From Cruorifilaria tuberocauda (taxonomy: Eukaryota; Nematoda; Chromadorea; Rhabditida; Onchocercidae), in the NCBI GenBank assembly GCA_013365365.1, contig JABVXU010000102.1, positions 1 through 64,000 on the forward strand: a stretch of 64,000 nt of DNA, written 5' to 3'. How positions within the stretch are numbered: position 1 is the first letter of the stretch; each line of letters starts with the position of its first letter. A program made the position numbers and the translations under genes. A model generated the notes under the pieces. The model had not been told where the DNA came from. It searched no databases and worked only from the letters and a program-made list of their open reading frames with translations. Positions 52,215 to 64,000 of this stretch are shown here, one piece after another.

Positions 52215-55200
52215 ATGAAAGAGGAAGTCTGCTCTTACTCCTTTACTTTAGCCATCAATCAGCAAGTAGAGAGAATGAGTTTAATGAACCTAGTGCATTC
52301 ATTAAATTCATCTCATTCCCTCTATTTACAACTGAAATCAGATTGTAAGCGTAGGCTTTAATGAGCGGAAAAGCACATGGACCAACTCCTTTCCATCAAT
52401 TATCGAATCCTTTTCCTGTGTCATCAGCATGAATTATCTTATTCATGCACTTCCATAAATCCACTGCTTAGTCTTTTTGTCAGTCTATTGCTCGTAATAT
52501 CATTGATGCCTTTTATCAGATCAAACAACATTGGCCACATTTCCATCTCCCTGATAGCATTTAATCATTATTAATAGTTTATTCCCATAGATAAATATCA
52601 CTTAACTTTCTTTTACGTATAAGGTCTAGATTACTTCAATCTTTCATCCTTCGTTTCTCTCATCTGATGATTTTGGTATCTTTCAGAGAACAAGAATCAT
52701 GCTATTCTTTCAACTGTTTCTCTAATGATGGGTATAAAGCATTGAATTGAAGTAAATTCATTTTTCTGCTTTGTAAGCAGTATCTTAAAGCACTTCTCGA
52801 TCATGTAAATTACTGAGTTAAACTTTCAAGTTCACTAATCGTACAGAGAAATAGGAGTAATAAAATATTTCTCCACTTCCTTTTCCAATAAAAGCTCATT
52901 TAAAGTCCTCCAAATGGCACCATTCCACCGCCGAAAATTAATCTCAGTATAATGAGCGGACTCTCTGAATTGGCCCGATCCGATCCACACCAGATGTCAC
53001 CTATTGATTATCCTCCAACTGACTGTCTGTCCACTAATCATCAACCACTGACTCATTCACTGTCTGTATGTGTATGCATGTAGCCACTATTATTGATTCA
53101 TTAGTAGGTCTGTGAAGGGTATGTCTGTGTGTATGTAGGTCGCATTACACGAATATCGTACCGATGTGACTGTTTAGCAGTGGAGGTGGGTTGTCTGTCC
53201 GCTCATTGGCCGGTAGAGTATGGAGTAATCGTAGCGTTGTATCACGCTAGGACGTCATCGATCGGACCATCGTTGAACTGATTCCTCATTTGATTTTAAG
53301 TTTCCCCTAAGAATTTCATTTCTCCTCTCGTCCTCTTTTGCTTTCAAATTCGGGATGTGTGGACATGCAGCTGTTGCTTCATCTTGTGAACTTCCATCCA
53401 AACTGAAGGCCTTTTTATTCTGTTTTTGTTTTATCGCTCTCAGTGACTGGTATATTGCTAATACCGTAACTTTCGTGAAGAAGTTTGCAGATCTATATTT
53501 TCTCTACACTTATTTTAATGAGAGGTAACATCAGAAGGACAATTTTTTTTCCGAAATTTAAATTTTAATACTAAAGTAGTGAATAAGGCTTGGACTACCA
53601 CAAATAATATTTCTACTTCAGTTCATTGTTTCTTTTAAGTTTCGCCGGAAACGCTTACTTTTCCGCTAGTATTCCATCATTAGGCGGCGAAATTTGATTT
53701 TGATTTTATCAAAAACAAAAGCTTACTTTCTTTGGTGTACAATCATTCCGTTGAAACCTTCTCAGACTTCCCAATCAATTTACTGCTTTTCGAGCTTCAC
53801 AACTTGGAGAATATGTTATGATAATTATGAAAATTTCTGTGCTATCAAATTCTGCTCTTTGAATCATCAAATTTGTATCAATTGAAATGGTTGACTGTTG
53901 TTGAATGAAGTTGAAATACCTCAACAGCTTTTCTTCAATTTCATCAGAGTTTATCGTTTGCGTCGCTTCAAAGCGAATCTGTTTGCCTGCTTCTTCTAAC
54001 ACAAATCTCCTCATACTTCATTCGTGATTTCTATAACAATCATCCAACCGATGGGCAGTAACCTCTGTAGTGCTGTTCTCATTGCAGACTACCTGCGGCT
54101 ATGTTTTTGGTTGGATGGACCTGTACGGCATCACAGGCAGTTGTCCTTTACAAGGTGAATCATAGGGCTTGTCTGAACTGAAAATATAAATTTTTTAGAT
54201 AAGTTCTTCGTTCAATGCACACACATTAACTATGTTTCGACTTTGTTCCCATCGCTTATGCTTCTCTTCGATCAGTTCTTATAGCTCGACTAGAATATAA
54301 ATAACTTGTGAAAGGTGCATGGATTGCCGTACAGGTCCAGTGAAAGTCATCTTCGTCTGTGAGAAACAGTGAAGAAACATCACTTTAATATATTTGTGTG
54401 GCACGCATGCACGTATGCATATGTATGTGCATTCAGTCATTGCCGTAGGTGTATTGCAATTAATAAGCACAATCTGTTGGTATGTTTATCGAATTCGTTT
54501 GCGCTGTTCTCTGGAAGTTACAGATACGAACTGTAGCTCACTTTTCCCTCACCATTAGGAATGAAATCATCTCTGGAATAATTTGTCCTCTGCTTGAACT
54601 AGACACCTTATTCTTTTTCACATTGAACTTCTTTCTTTAATGAAACCTAAGTCACATTTCCAAACCGTTCTAATCAACCACAGTAAAATTGTTATAGGGA
54701 ATGAATGCTCATCTATGCAAATTCGCATGTGCAAGATTGTTATCAATATAGTATTATATACTCAATGTTGTTTCAGCAGTCGAAAGCGTAAACTGAAAAA
54801 AATATCGAGGTTTATTAAAAATGTTTTCATTGGATGAGTATTGACTTTTTGACGATTGTCCTAGTTTAGAGTTGCAATCGCAGTTCATTTTATGAACTGA
54901 GCAGTAATTTCAGGGTATGAATTGCCGCTGTGTATTTCCGAAAATAGAAGCAGTTTTGTCGGCTCTGATTATCAATATTATTAGGTCAAAATTTGTTTTT
55001 GCATAAGCCACCATTCCATTGCGGAGAATAGAATCAGTAGCGTCTCTGGAAAGCTTTGGTCTATTATTTTTTTTAAGACTCATAATGAGTGTAGATGAGG
55101 ATGATTTTTATACACACAGCTTATGTTGCATAGTTTTATAGAAAAAATGAAGCACTGATAATTATTGATGTTCTCGGTTGGTCCCATCATCATCTGTTGT

Positions 55201-57791
55201 TGGTCAGAAGTTAAGTCTTATTTGTGTATGCTCTCCCTGAATGCATTTATTCATCTACTTCCTTCTTGCTGAGACATTTCATCATTCATGTTTCTTTGCA
55301 GCTTTGTTTCTCTGGATGGATTTTTCAGATATTTATTCTAAAACTATCGCTTAATTTAAATTTAAATCATTTTTACTTTTTTAATTTTTAATGGAGCATT
55401 TTTTTGAAAGTTTTCTTTTAAAATCAATAACCATGAAAACGCAAAATTCCATGTGGAAACATTGTTCTCTGTGTCTAGGAAAACAACTTCCAAAATTAAT
55501 GAAACTCCGTTAAACAATTTTGATAATGTTGACAGAATTGTCATTAAATTATGTTCTTTGTTATGATTTCGATATCATGTTAAATATTGAAATTAACAGT
55601 TAAGGAATAAAATAGTGTTCAATTTTTAATTAGGATTTTTGATGAATTGTGAAACAATACGGGTTTAATGGTTTCCTGGATTTCTTAATGGCGCAACTTG
55701 GCAGAACACTAACTTCATCTTTATTCTGCTATGCTCTACGATATTTAATTTGGTAGTAAAAATGAATCCATTTCTTTTGAAAATTTTCTCAACAGCGGAA
55801 GAAACGATTTAATTTAACTTTGGAAAATTTGTTTTGGGCTTCCCTCCGTTTTTTCCGCAAATTCGTGGTTTTTCTTCAGCGCTGCATATGTTATACTTTT
55901 CTTTGTGCGTTTAACCAACATGGTTTGACATGGTTCCCTTTGCATGTACATATTGCTTTTTTTAGTTAGAAATGATTTTAAAATTTCTATGTAATACTGT
56001 GCGGGAATGCATTAGCGTCGCATACTACATAGACAAGAACATTTCCTTACATAAATTTATTATTGCCAGAAGGATAAAATGAAAATGTCCCGAAGTTGGC
56101 AATTCCAAAAAAGTGCGTCTAGTGCAGATTTATTTACTGCTAAAAGTTTTAATTAAATATAGTAAAGCATGGAGCAAATCAGGCTGCACCTCCATGATGG
56201 TTGTATGATTAGTCGTGCACCAACTTTAACAAGTTGGTCTCATCTTCAGTTTGTTCGTTTCATACCATTAGGAGCTTTTATATTCCTTAATCGTAGCTCA
56301 TCAAGCAGCTAAATCAAGAATCACATATCAGAAGCTAGTAAAAGCTGTCTAGTTCGTTCAAATTTGGCTAGGAGAGCAGATGTTTTTTCCCAGTCTTCCT
56401 CCATAAAGCATGTGTATCATTCCCTCTTTCCCGCAGCATTTCGTCTTTCCGCATTTATTACTTCTAGTCACATTGGTTTTTTAACTTATTCTATCAGAAG
56501 GGAATTCGTCGCTGCTACAGATTCAGCATATTTAGAGATAGTAAACTAGCGGCAAAGGCACAAAAAACATGCTAAATAACGATGAGGTTTTTTTCAAAAA
56601 TATTATGCATCGATATGGATCAAACTCTCAATATATCTTACTCTTAAAAAATTGGTCAGGATTGTAACTGTCATTGTGTTGCTATATTAATAGGTTATTG
56701 TTGTAACTACAAATACTTTATACCTTTCAAATTCAATTGCTCACCGTGATGGCGTCCATTTGATCTTATTTTACGCCTGTTATACATTGAGCTATTCCAC
56801 TTAATTTCTTCACAATTTATGGTTAGAACATTTCATTTCTAGTTAAAAAATTGCGGCAAGAGGCTGAGCTGCTTAACTTATTTGTCTATTTGTATACTTA
56901 TAACTTCTTCCTTAGTAGTTTGTTGACTTTACATGAAGAAAATTAGCATTTTTTATTGCATTTCAAAATGTTAATTGTAGCTTATGAATTCGAAACTTAA
57001 CGTCCATTTATATATGTAATTAGAAATGCCTCTTATTATAATGTGATTAAAATTAATTTTGAGGATATGCATTGAGTCATCTGTAAGTTTAAATTAACAT
57101 TCCAAGAGTTTATTCTGACAGTGCAATAATTTGTCGAAATATGGATTGTTTAGACAATTACCAGAAAACGGTGGTTAACTCAAACATTTTCTTAACTAAA
57201 ACTTCTGCTAGAATACATCATTGTTATCGAGTGAGATGGAAGATATGCATCGTACAATGCCTTCTATAATAAAAGAAATGACTATACGAAGTTATGTGCT
57301 ATACGTTTTCTTCATAATGAATTCAGGATATCGCTTTCAAAGAATTTCGTTCCGCAATAATACTGTTGGATGGGTAGTACCGTTGTGCATTATAACTGAT
57401 ATTTAGGTAGTGTTTGACCAAGAATTTGTTTTATTAATCCATAGAAATGCTTGGTCTTAGATAATATTTTTGACCTGTGTAGATTAAGCGGGAAAAGATA
57501 GAGAATTATCACATGGACTTAGTTTCCTAATATTGCTGTTTAAACGGTAACAGTAATTTTATGTTCATACCTTATTATTAATTATTATCGGCATTCGCGT
57601 TTCAATGTATGGGCATTTTTTTTTGTTCTTTTAACTTCCTTATTCTTAAGTGTCCAGCGAAGGGAGAAGGAATCAGTATTCAACAGAAATTCAAGAAATT
57701 TGAGTGAGGCATTAGACAGTCGTCAACACTGGGAAATTATTTATCTAGTTGCTTTGATTTTGATATGAAATGAAGTGTGACAGTAGATGTG
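52215..57791. other. Gene-poor region upstream of plexin
   Basis: No gene is supported. Roughly 52900-53300 is visibly less AT-rich than the rest and contains several CpG-bearing words, so it may be a regulatory segment. A 15-bp inverted repeat (54116-54130 with 54325-54339) lies further on. A minus-strand frame at 53775-54014 looks mildly protein-like but has no linked exon. The plexin promoter is expected in the right part but has no recognisable motif. Confidence 0.45.
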
Positions 57792-60700
57792 ATGCGCCAT
57801 CAATTATCGCAATACATTTTGCACCTTCCTCATCTGATAGTGATCTTCCGCAAGTTGATTCCTCACCTTGTCATACTATTGATTATTCAACTATTTATGA
57901 GCAGAATAGCTTTTGTAAGTGCGAGCCCATCTTCAGAAGACATTGTCGCCGAGTTCATCAGTCCGAATGCCCACAGCGAAAATCTTCCGTTCGAAAAAAT
58001 GGTTTGTTCTCACATTCTTTTCAAAGTTTTTATGTTAGCTGCAATTCTGTAAGACATGTGAGTTGATTTAAGTAAAATATACTAAGAATACATTTATATC
58101 TAGTAATAGAATTATTGTAATTAAATTTGTAGTTTCTCTGGTAAGTGGTATAAGAAAATGTGTGTTATTTTACTAGGTATAAAATAGGTTATGATAGTTT
58201 GAAAAACAAAAAAAATTTGTACTAATTTAAATAATTTTCATATATATTATGAAGACGAATAAGAAATATGCAGTTAATTTCAGTGTCGTAAAAATTACAG
58301 CTTCGATTAGGAACCTATTAGGTGATAATGATGAATATGTAGGAAGATATTATCGTGTTTAAAAGTTATTAGTCAGTTATCAGTTAATTGTATTCCAAAA
58401 TAGTACTTTCTCAGTTAAAAATTATTTAATTACTTGAAGTTTAGGTCATCGACCCATCTACAGGTCGTTTGTATGTTGGTGGAGTGAACAATCTTTACGA
58501 TTTAAACCATCCAGATCTTAGTGTTAAAGTACACACTTCAACTGGCCCTGAAGAAGATTCCATTGAATGTCCAAGTATATTTTTATGTTTAATTTACAAT
58601 ACAAGTAGATCGGACGATTAAAAAACGCAAATTATTGACTATTGTTTAAAAATAATTTATTTTAAATTTAGGAGAAATTTTGAAGAAATAGTTGGCATAA
58701 TGTGTGGACATGTATAATTATATATATTTTACAAAAGATTTGATAAGTTGCCTCTGTTTCTGCTAACAGTTTCCATCTGTTGTGTCTTGTTAAGATATAG
58801 TAGAATCGTTAATGAATTATAGACTGACTTATTGCCATAACTGGAAGCAGTATAGGGTCTTGTAATCAGTTGTAAGTTCACAACTTCTTAATAGAGTCTT
58901 TCTAACGCATTAACTAGTTATTAAAGTATCGTAGAAAAATGGAAGTTATCCTCAGATACTAATTTTTGTTTAATAAATAAACTAATTGAAGTCAACTTAT
59001 ATATATAACGAATGTATGCTAGCGCAAAGTAAGATGATTCACATATATTATGGAGATAGTATGTGCAGCAACTATTTTTAGATAAAGCTTCTTGTTTATC
59101 TTCAAATATACGCAGGAAGACAGAAAATTCCTACACAAAGGGTTTGGCTGTTTACGAAAGAAGTTCAAAATTAATCGAGTGCACTAGCCTCTTCCAGGTT
59201 TTCTATTCCTTAGCTTCCTTCAGCTGCTTTTGCTGTTAAACATAATGATTAGAATAAAAAATCAGTCTATCCATTGGAAATGTTAATTAGATTTAGAAGC
59301 GTTTCGAAGAGTTAATCAAAAAATTCTCTTCCTCCTCACATCATCTTAATATAATTTCATGCTATATTTCTTGGAAAATTACAGGGCCGATGTCGCTGGC
59401 GCAATTTGTATAATATTGATCAAAAGGATGTAATCAAAGAATCGCAACAGCATGTTGTTGCAAATGATCAAAATTCATCAACTGTGATATTCGTTGGAAC
59501 TTTTACCAGTCAAGATAACGTACAAAGTGATTATCTTGATAATTTTTTATTATTTATTTTTCATTAACACATTTTTGGATTACATGTTATAAAATAAAAG
59601 CAATTTTCCGAATTCGGTGAAGCTTCGAGAAAAAGTAGTGTAAAGCTCTTCCAATTCACTTTTAGGTGATGTTCTTTATGTAGCCTCAACTTTTGTGCAA
59701 AACGGCGGACCATTTCGTGATGACGTTCCAGCAGTTGCATCCTTGTCACTTGATCAAAACCGTCTTTTTGATGTTTCTGCACAAGGAGTCGGCACCGGTA
59801 CAGAAATCAAATTGGAGCGAAAGTTTCGGGGACCATATAAGTAAGTCTTTCATACTTTTGACGTCTATTGCCATCAGTTAAACGTATAACGGCCAGTGAA
59901 TTATTTCAGAATTGAGTATATTGGTGGATTCCAAAGTGGTAAATTTGCTTACTTTGTAACACGACAACCAAAAGGAGATACAACACAAGGATCCTGGCCC
60001 TATATTTCCAAAATGATTAGAGTCTGTACTAGTGATGCTCATTTCTGGAGCTATACAGAAGTTCCACTTGAGTGTACACACGGGAATGAACTCTACAATC
60101 TTGTACAAGATGTGTATTTATCGAAACCGGGATACGATTTGGCTCTATCTTTGGATATAAGGTTCGATGCTTTAAAATTTGATTTTCCAGTTACGCCTTA
60201 AAGCCTTAAAGATAAATAACACTTATATTGTTCGCAATGTAAGAGCAGTGAAAGGAATTTGGTTCATCTTTTTCCATGTTACAACAAATTTCATCAGCTA
60301 TTATTATTTATCTTTGCAGTGTCGAGGATGATGTTCTATATGCTGTGTTTGTAAAAGGATCTAGTCTGGAGGAAACGATACCTTCATCAAAGAGTGCGAT
60401 TTGTGCATATTCAATAGCGATGGTGGAAAAAATTTTTCTGAGTAATATTGAATTGTGTTTCAGAGGTGAAACTAATAAGGTGAATAGTCTGATTTTTTTT
60501 AACCAGAAACTGTTTCTTTTTTCTTTCGAGACTGCAGGATGGCGAAGTAATATTTTACAATAATATTCCATCTGATTATCATTCATGAATGTAAATGTTT
60601 CCTTCATCCACTTCCAGAATCTACCTTGGTTCAAATCAACAGATAGATGCATCAAAACTAGGTATTTGGGACAAGAAGTATTGTGTGGCAAAGATGTAAA

Positions 60701-63700
60701 TAGTCATATTGGAGGTGAAATTCCAGTCAAGGGAACTGCTGCTTTAATCACACATGATGCACAATTTACTTCTATTGTAACGAACACAACACGTGCATAT
60801 ACTGTCGCGTTCATTGGAACACATGATGGACGACTTCTTAAAGTAAACTTTATTAACAGTGAAACAACATCGGGTAATAAATTACGGTGTACTTTTAATG
60901 ATACTATAATTTTGGTGAAACATCTTTACCTTTAAATCTTTATTTGAGAAAAAAAAAATTATTACTTGAGTTTGAACAAATTGATATCATTTGCATTTGC
61001 AAACCAGTGTAATGATTCTCAGCTTGTTGGGAATTCCCACGACTATGTCTTCGCTCATTATTCAATGTTGCCCATTCTCCTGACCGCGATGAATTGCTGG
61101 ATTCGGATTTGGTTTTTTTAGACTATAGCTTTGTCTGATTCAATCTATATTTCGATTTCAGGCTGTAATAGAGAATCGCAGTTCTGCTTTTGTATATCGC
61201 TCATTAGAAATCGGCGATGGTAAACCAATACTTCAAGATCTGGAGCTGGATGCCACTGGCGATTATATTTATGCGCTTACACCAAAAAAAGTTTGTCAAG
61301 GCTAATTTGTTCTTTAAATTTTTTGATCTTTTTCTTGATTTCTTCACTTAACCATGCAACACTTTTTTGGATTATTTCTTGTATATTATTTAGTGTATTA
61401 AATATTTTACTTTAGTGCAAAACTTTAGGTAGTTAAAGTTAAAGTTCGCCGGTGTGGAGGAGCTGGTGACTGTCGTAGCTGTCTGGCGCAACGAGATCCA
61501 TATTGTGGTTGGTGTGTTTTGAATAACGCATGTGTCCCAGAAAGTGAATGCACGAAATCCATACCATCGACAGCACACGACTGGCTTACCTATCGAAATG
61601 GGCGATGTCCTGCGTACGCTTTTCGATTTTAAGCGCAAAGATAAGCAGTACAGGAAATCCTAATTAATCTACTAATTTATTGGAAAAAATGATATATTTT
61701 CTATTTGAAGAAAAGCATATTATGTTGGAAGCTTATTTTAGCATAAGTAGGGTGGAGCCTGACAAAGTGCAAAAGACCAGTGCGTCGTATTTGAATATCG
61801 AGCTTGAAAATCTACCGAGTTTGGGAGGACAGTTAGCTTGTGTTTTCGACTTTGGCACTTTGGGATCACTATCAACACTTGCACAACCAAACGGTGGTTT
61901 GGACAATCGAATTAGGTTAGTAACTATAGTATGACATATTTTGTTTCAAGCTGTGCTATCGTTATATATTTTCATAACTGTTTTAGATGTCCAACTCCGA
62001 ATGGTTTACCTGAAATTCCACTAGATGCAGACAGTCTTGTTGCTCGGCTTGCAGTTTCTAATAGTATAGAAGGACCACCACTGGCACACACCAATTTTAC
62101 TTTTTATGACTGTTCTCGTTTTAAATTCTGTAGTGCATGTGTTAGCAGTGCATTTCCTTGTGACTGGTGTATAGAATCAAATCAGTGTGTTGCTGGCGCT
62201 ACTACCGAAAATCGCTGTCGTTCTCAGCAACTCGTCAATGGAGTTGAGGTTTCATTCAAATTTAAAATTTTGAATGTCCATAATAAATCATAGATTTAGA
62301 TCTCTCAGCATACTCAGTTTGTGTGATTATTGACTTATTATTCCCATCTTTTGGAGGATGTCTGCATTCTAATGAACAATTCTTTTAGAGAAACGGGCCA
62401 TCAAGTCGAAAAGGACCATCATATTGTCCTCGTATTGTTGCGGCTGAAAGAGATTTTTTTGTCGCATCCGGTAAAAACCGTCAAATATCGGTAGTAGTGG
62501 AAAATGCAAGAAAATTTATGACAGATTTCAAATGTCAATTCAAAATAGAACACAGCATGCATGAGAGATTAGCAAAAAAAAAAAATAATAACATCATGTT
62601 AGTTTTTTACCTTAATTTGTTAGCTTTCTCACTTTATTTCTGAATAGTTTTGATTTGAATGGGAAATTTGCTGCCTTATTATATGGTATTCTCATGCTTT
62701 TCAGTTGCGATGACATGAAATTTGATTTTTATGGGCAGGAATCCGGAAATGGTACTGCCGTTGTAAATTTTTCGGTAATCTGGTCTTCAGAAGGACACCA
62801 TGGGGGTTTTGCCCTAGACAACAATGAAGGCATAAGAATTGTGATGTATAAATGTGAATCACTTGCATCGAATTGTGGATTATGTCTGGTGCTTAGCGGT
62901 GAGAAATACGACTGTGGCTGGTGTCCAGCTGAGAAACAATGCACAAGGGAAGAAAATTGTCCAGTTACATCAAAAATGGATTATTGGCTAGATAGGTATA
63001 TTGTTTGATATACAGAGTGCTGTAGTGTTGGTTTGTTATTCATATAAATGTAATTCTGATATGATTACAAGAATGTTGTGCTTTCCTAATTATTTTATCA
63101 AACAATTTTTTTAGATCCCAGCTTTGTCCATATCCTGTAATCACTAATTTCAGTCCTAAAAAGGGACCTTTCGCTGGTGGTACCACAGTAAGTGATATCC
63201 TTGACATTTATTTAAATTCATGCGTCGAGATTTTAAGTTACCATTATTCATTGAGTTAAATGGATTAAATATATATTGATAAACGATAAATTGAAAATTG
63301 CTCCTGTTCAAAACATTATAGCTGATTATTGATGGTGTGAATCTTGGTCATAGCTACAAAACAGTGGAGGAAGCAGTGACGGCAGCAAACGTGCGCTGTG
63401 ATGTTGATGAATTCTCTTACATTACTGCATCACGAATTGTTTGTCGTACCCGGCAGAGTCCAACGCCAATACCGGCACGCTATCCTGTTGTTGTTAAATT
63501 GCGTGAGGAGCACAGGTATACTGCAATCTCGAATGATAGTTTTACCTACGTCGACCCCGTTATAAAAAATATGGAACCTACAAAAGGTACAGTACTGTTC
63601 GGTGTCCTTTAATAGGCTGCTTGTTAAGTTGCGTTCATTACAGAAGATATTTGCTTTATTTCTTAATTCTGTTCATGAAGAAAAAAGTCACGACATGTTA

Positions 63701-64000
63701 TGAAGAAGTATTGATCGATTCTAAATTATTTTTCATTATTTATAACATCCAGAAAATCCGCGTTTCATGTTAATCTAGTTTAAAGAGCAATGAATGCGTT
63801 TAAATTCAATGGTATCATTTTAGGACCTCGGTTTGGTGGAACTAATGTAACGATATGGGGTGAAAATCTTGACGCTGGTACATCAGTGAATGTTTTGCTG
63901 AATGGTGTTCGATGCATAGTACTGAATCGTACAAATGACAAAGTTGAGTGCAGGACAGGTCCTTCGGAATCACTTACTGATGGGTATCTGAAAATCAGTT
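57792..64000 (+). CDS. Plexin (semaphorin receptor), extracellular portion, truncated by window end
   Basis: Plexins are single-pass receptors for semaphorins that control axon guidance and epidermal morphogenesis through a cytoplasmic Rap-GAP domain. Seventeen exons keep phase: 57792-58001, 58445-58574, 59124-59197, 59385-59526, 59666-59840, 59910-60161, 60320-60479, 60618-60842, 61162-61290, 61429-61613, 61751-61915, 61987-62248, 62389-62597, 62705-62995, 63115-63187, 63322-63586 and 63824 to the edge, about 1041 residues. A long hydrophobic leader precedes the sema domain (about 71-500; TGRLYVGGVNNLY, TGPEEDS, QGRCRWRNLYNI, GGKFAYFVT-like strand, GTHDGRLLK). PSI1 follows (RCGGAGDCRSCLAQ, YCGWC), then an interdomain region, PSI2 (FCSACVSSAFPCDWC), IPT1, PSI3 (NCGLCL, CGWCPAEKQC) and IPT2 to IPT3 (SPKKGPFAGGTT, GPRFGGTNVTIWG). 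The transmembrane and GAP parts lie beyond the window. Nematodes carry two plexins (plx-1, plx-2); this half does not let me choose. Exon 8 could alternatively read on past 60842 to a stop near 60934, giving a truncated form. Confidence 0.94.

Noticed and set aside
53775..54014. Minus-strand ORF starting MRRFVLEEAGKQ
   Set aside because: It is mildly protein-like, but no partner exon, domain or conserved neighbour was found. It reads into low-complexity sequence and stops.

Overview
This window looks like nuclear DNA of a nematode, most plausibly a filarial or related clade III parasite. The clade is an inference; the phylum is well supported. The sequence is strongly AT-rich, with short exons joined by AT-rich introns that end in TTTCAG-like acceptors. 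Several first exons have an acceptor a few bases before the ATG, as expected for spliced-leader trans-splicing. A nematode-type transthyretin-like secreted protein is present, and the other genes are standard metazoan single-copy families. No bacterial operon, CRISPR array, rRNA or convincing tRNA was seen.

Layout: 1-6.7 kb is gene-poor and holds one small inverted-repeat (MITE-like) element followed at once by a 47-bp tandem duplication. 6.8-9.2 kb (+) is a three-exon transthyretin-like (TTR) gene. 12.95-16.34 kb (+) is a complete 12-exon bifunctional PAPS synthetase (APS kinase + ATP sulfurylase, pps-1). 16.4-30.4 kb is a gene desert with two near-perfect fold-back palindromes, one miRNA-like hairpin and one unassigned possible exon. 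30.46-35.69 kb (+) is a ten-exon Prickle planar-polarity gene (PET + three LIM domains + C-terminal CaaX). 36.57-38.34 kb (+) is an unrecognised cysteine-rich multi-exon gene with one unresolved splice junction. 39.89-43.36 kb (-) is a ZIP8/ZIP14-type zinc/iron transporter (SLC39, LZT subfamily with EEFPHELGD), whose 5' end is not settled. 43.4-57.8 kb is again almost empty. 57.79-64.0 kb (+) is the extracellular half of a plexin (signal peptide, sema, PSI and IPT domains), cut by the window edge.

The genes do not form an operon or obvious pathway. PAPS synthetase supplies the sulfate donor for all sulfotransferases, including those that modify heparan sulfate. Prickle and plexin both act in cell polarity and axon guidance. 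Exon boundaries were derived by hand by requiring GT-AG (one GC-AG) sites, carried reading phase and family similarity. Every junction listed keeps the frame unless stated otherwise. No homology search was run; family calls rest on recognised motifs.

No clearly novel multi-gene system is visible. The items most worth a second look are the unknown Cys-rich gene, the GC-AG intron in prickle, the alternative last acceptors and acidic insertion in PAPS synthetase, and the two palindromes.
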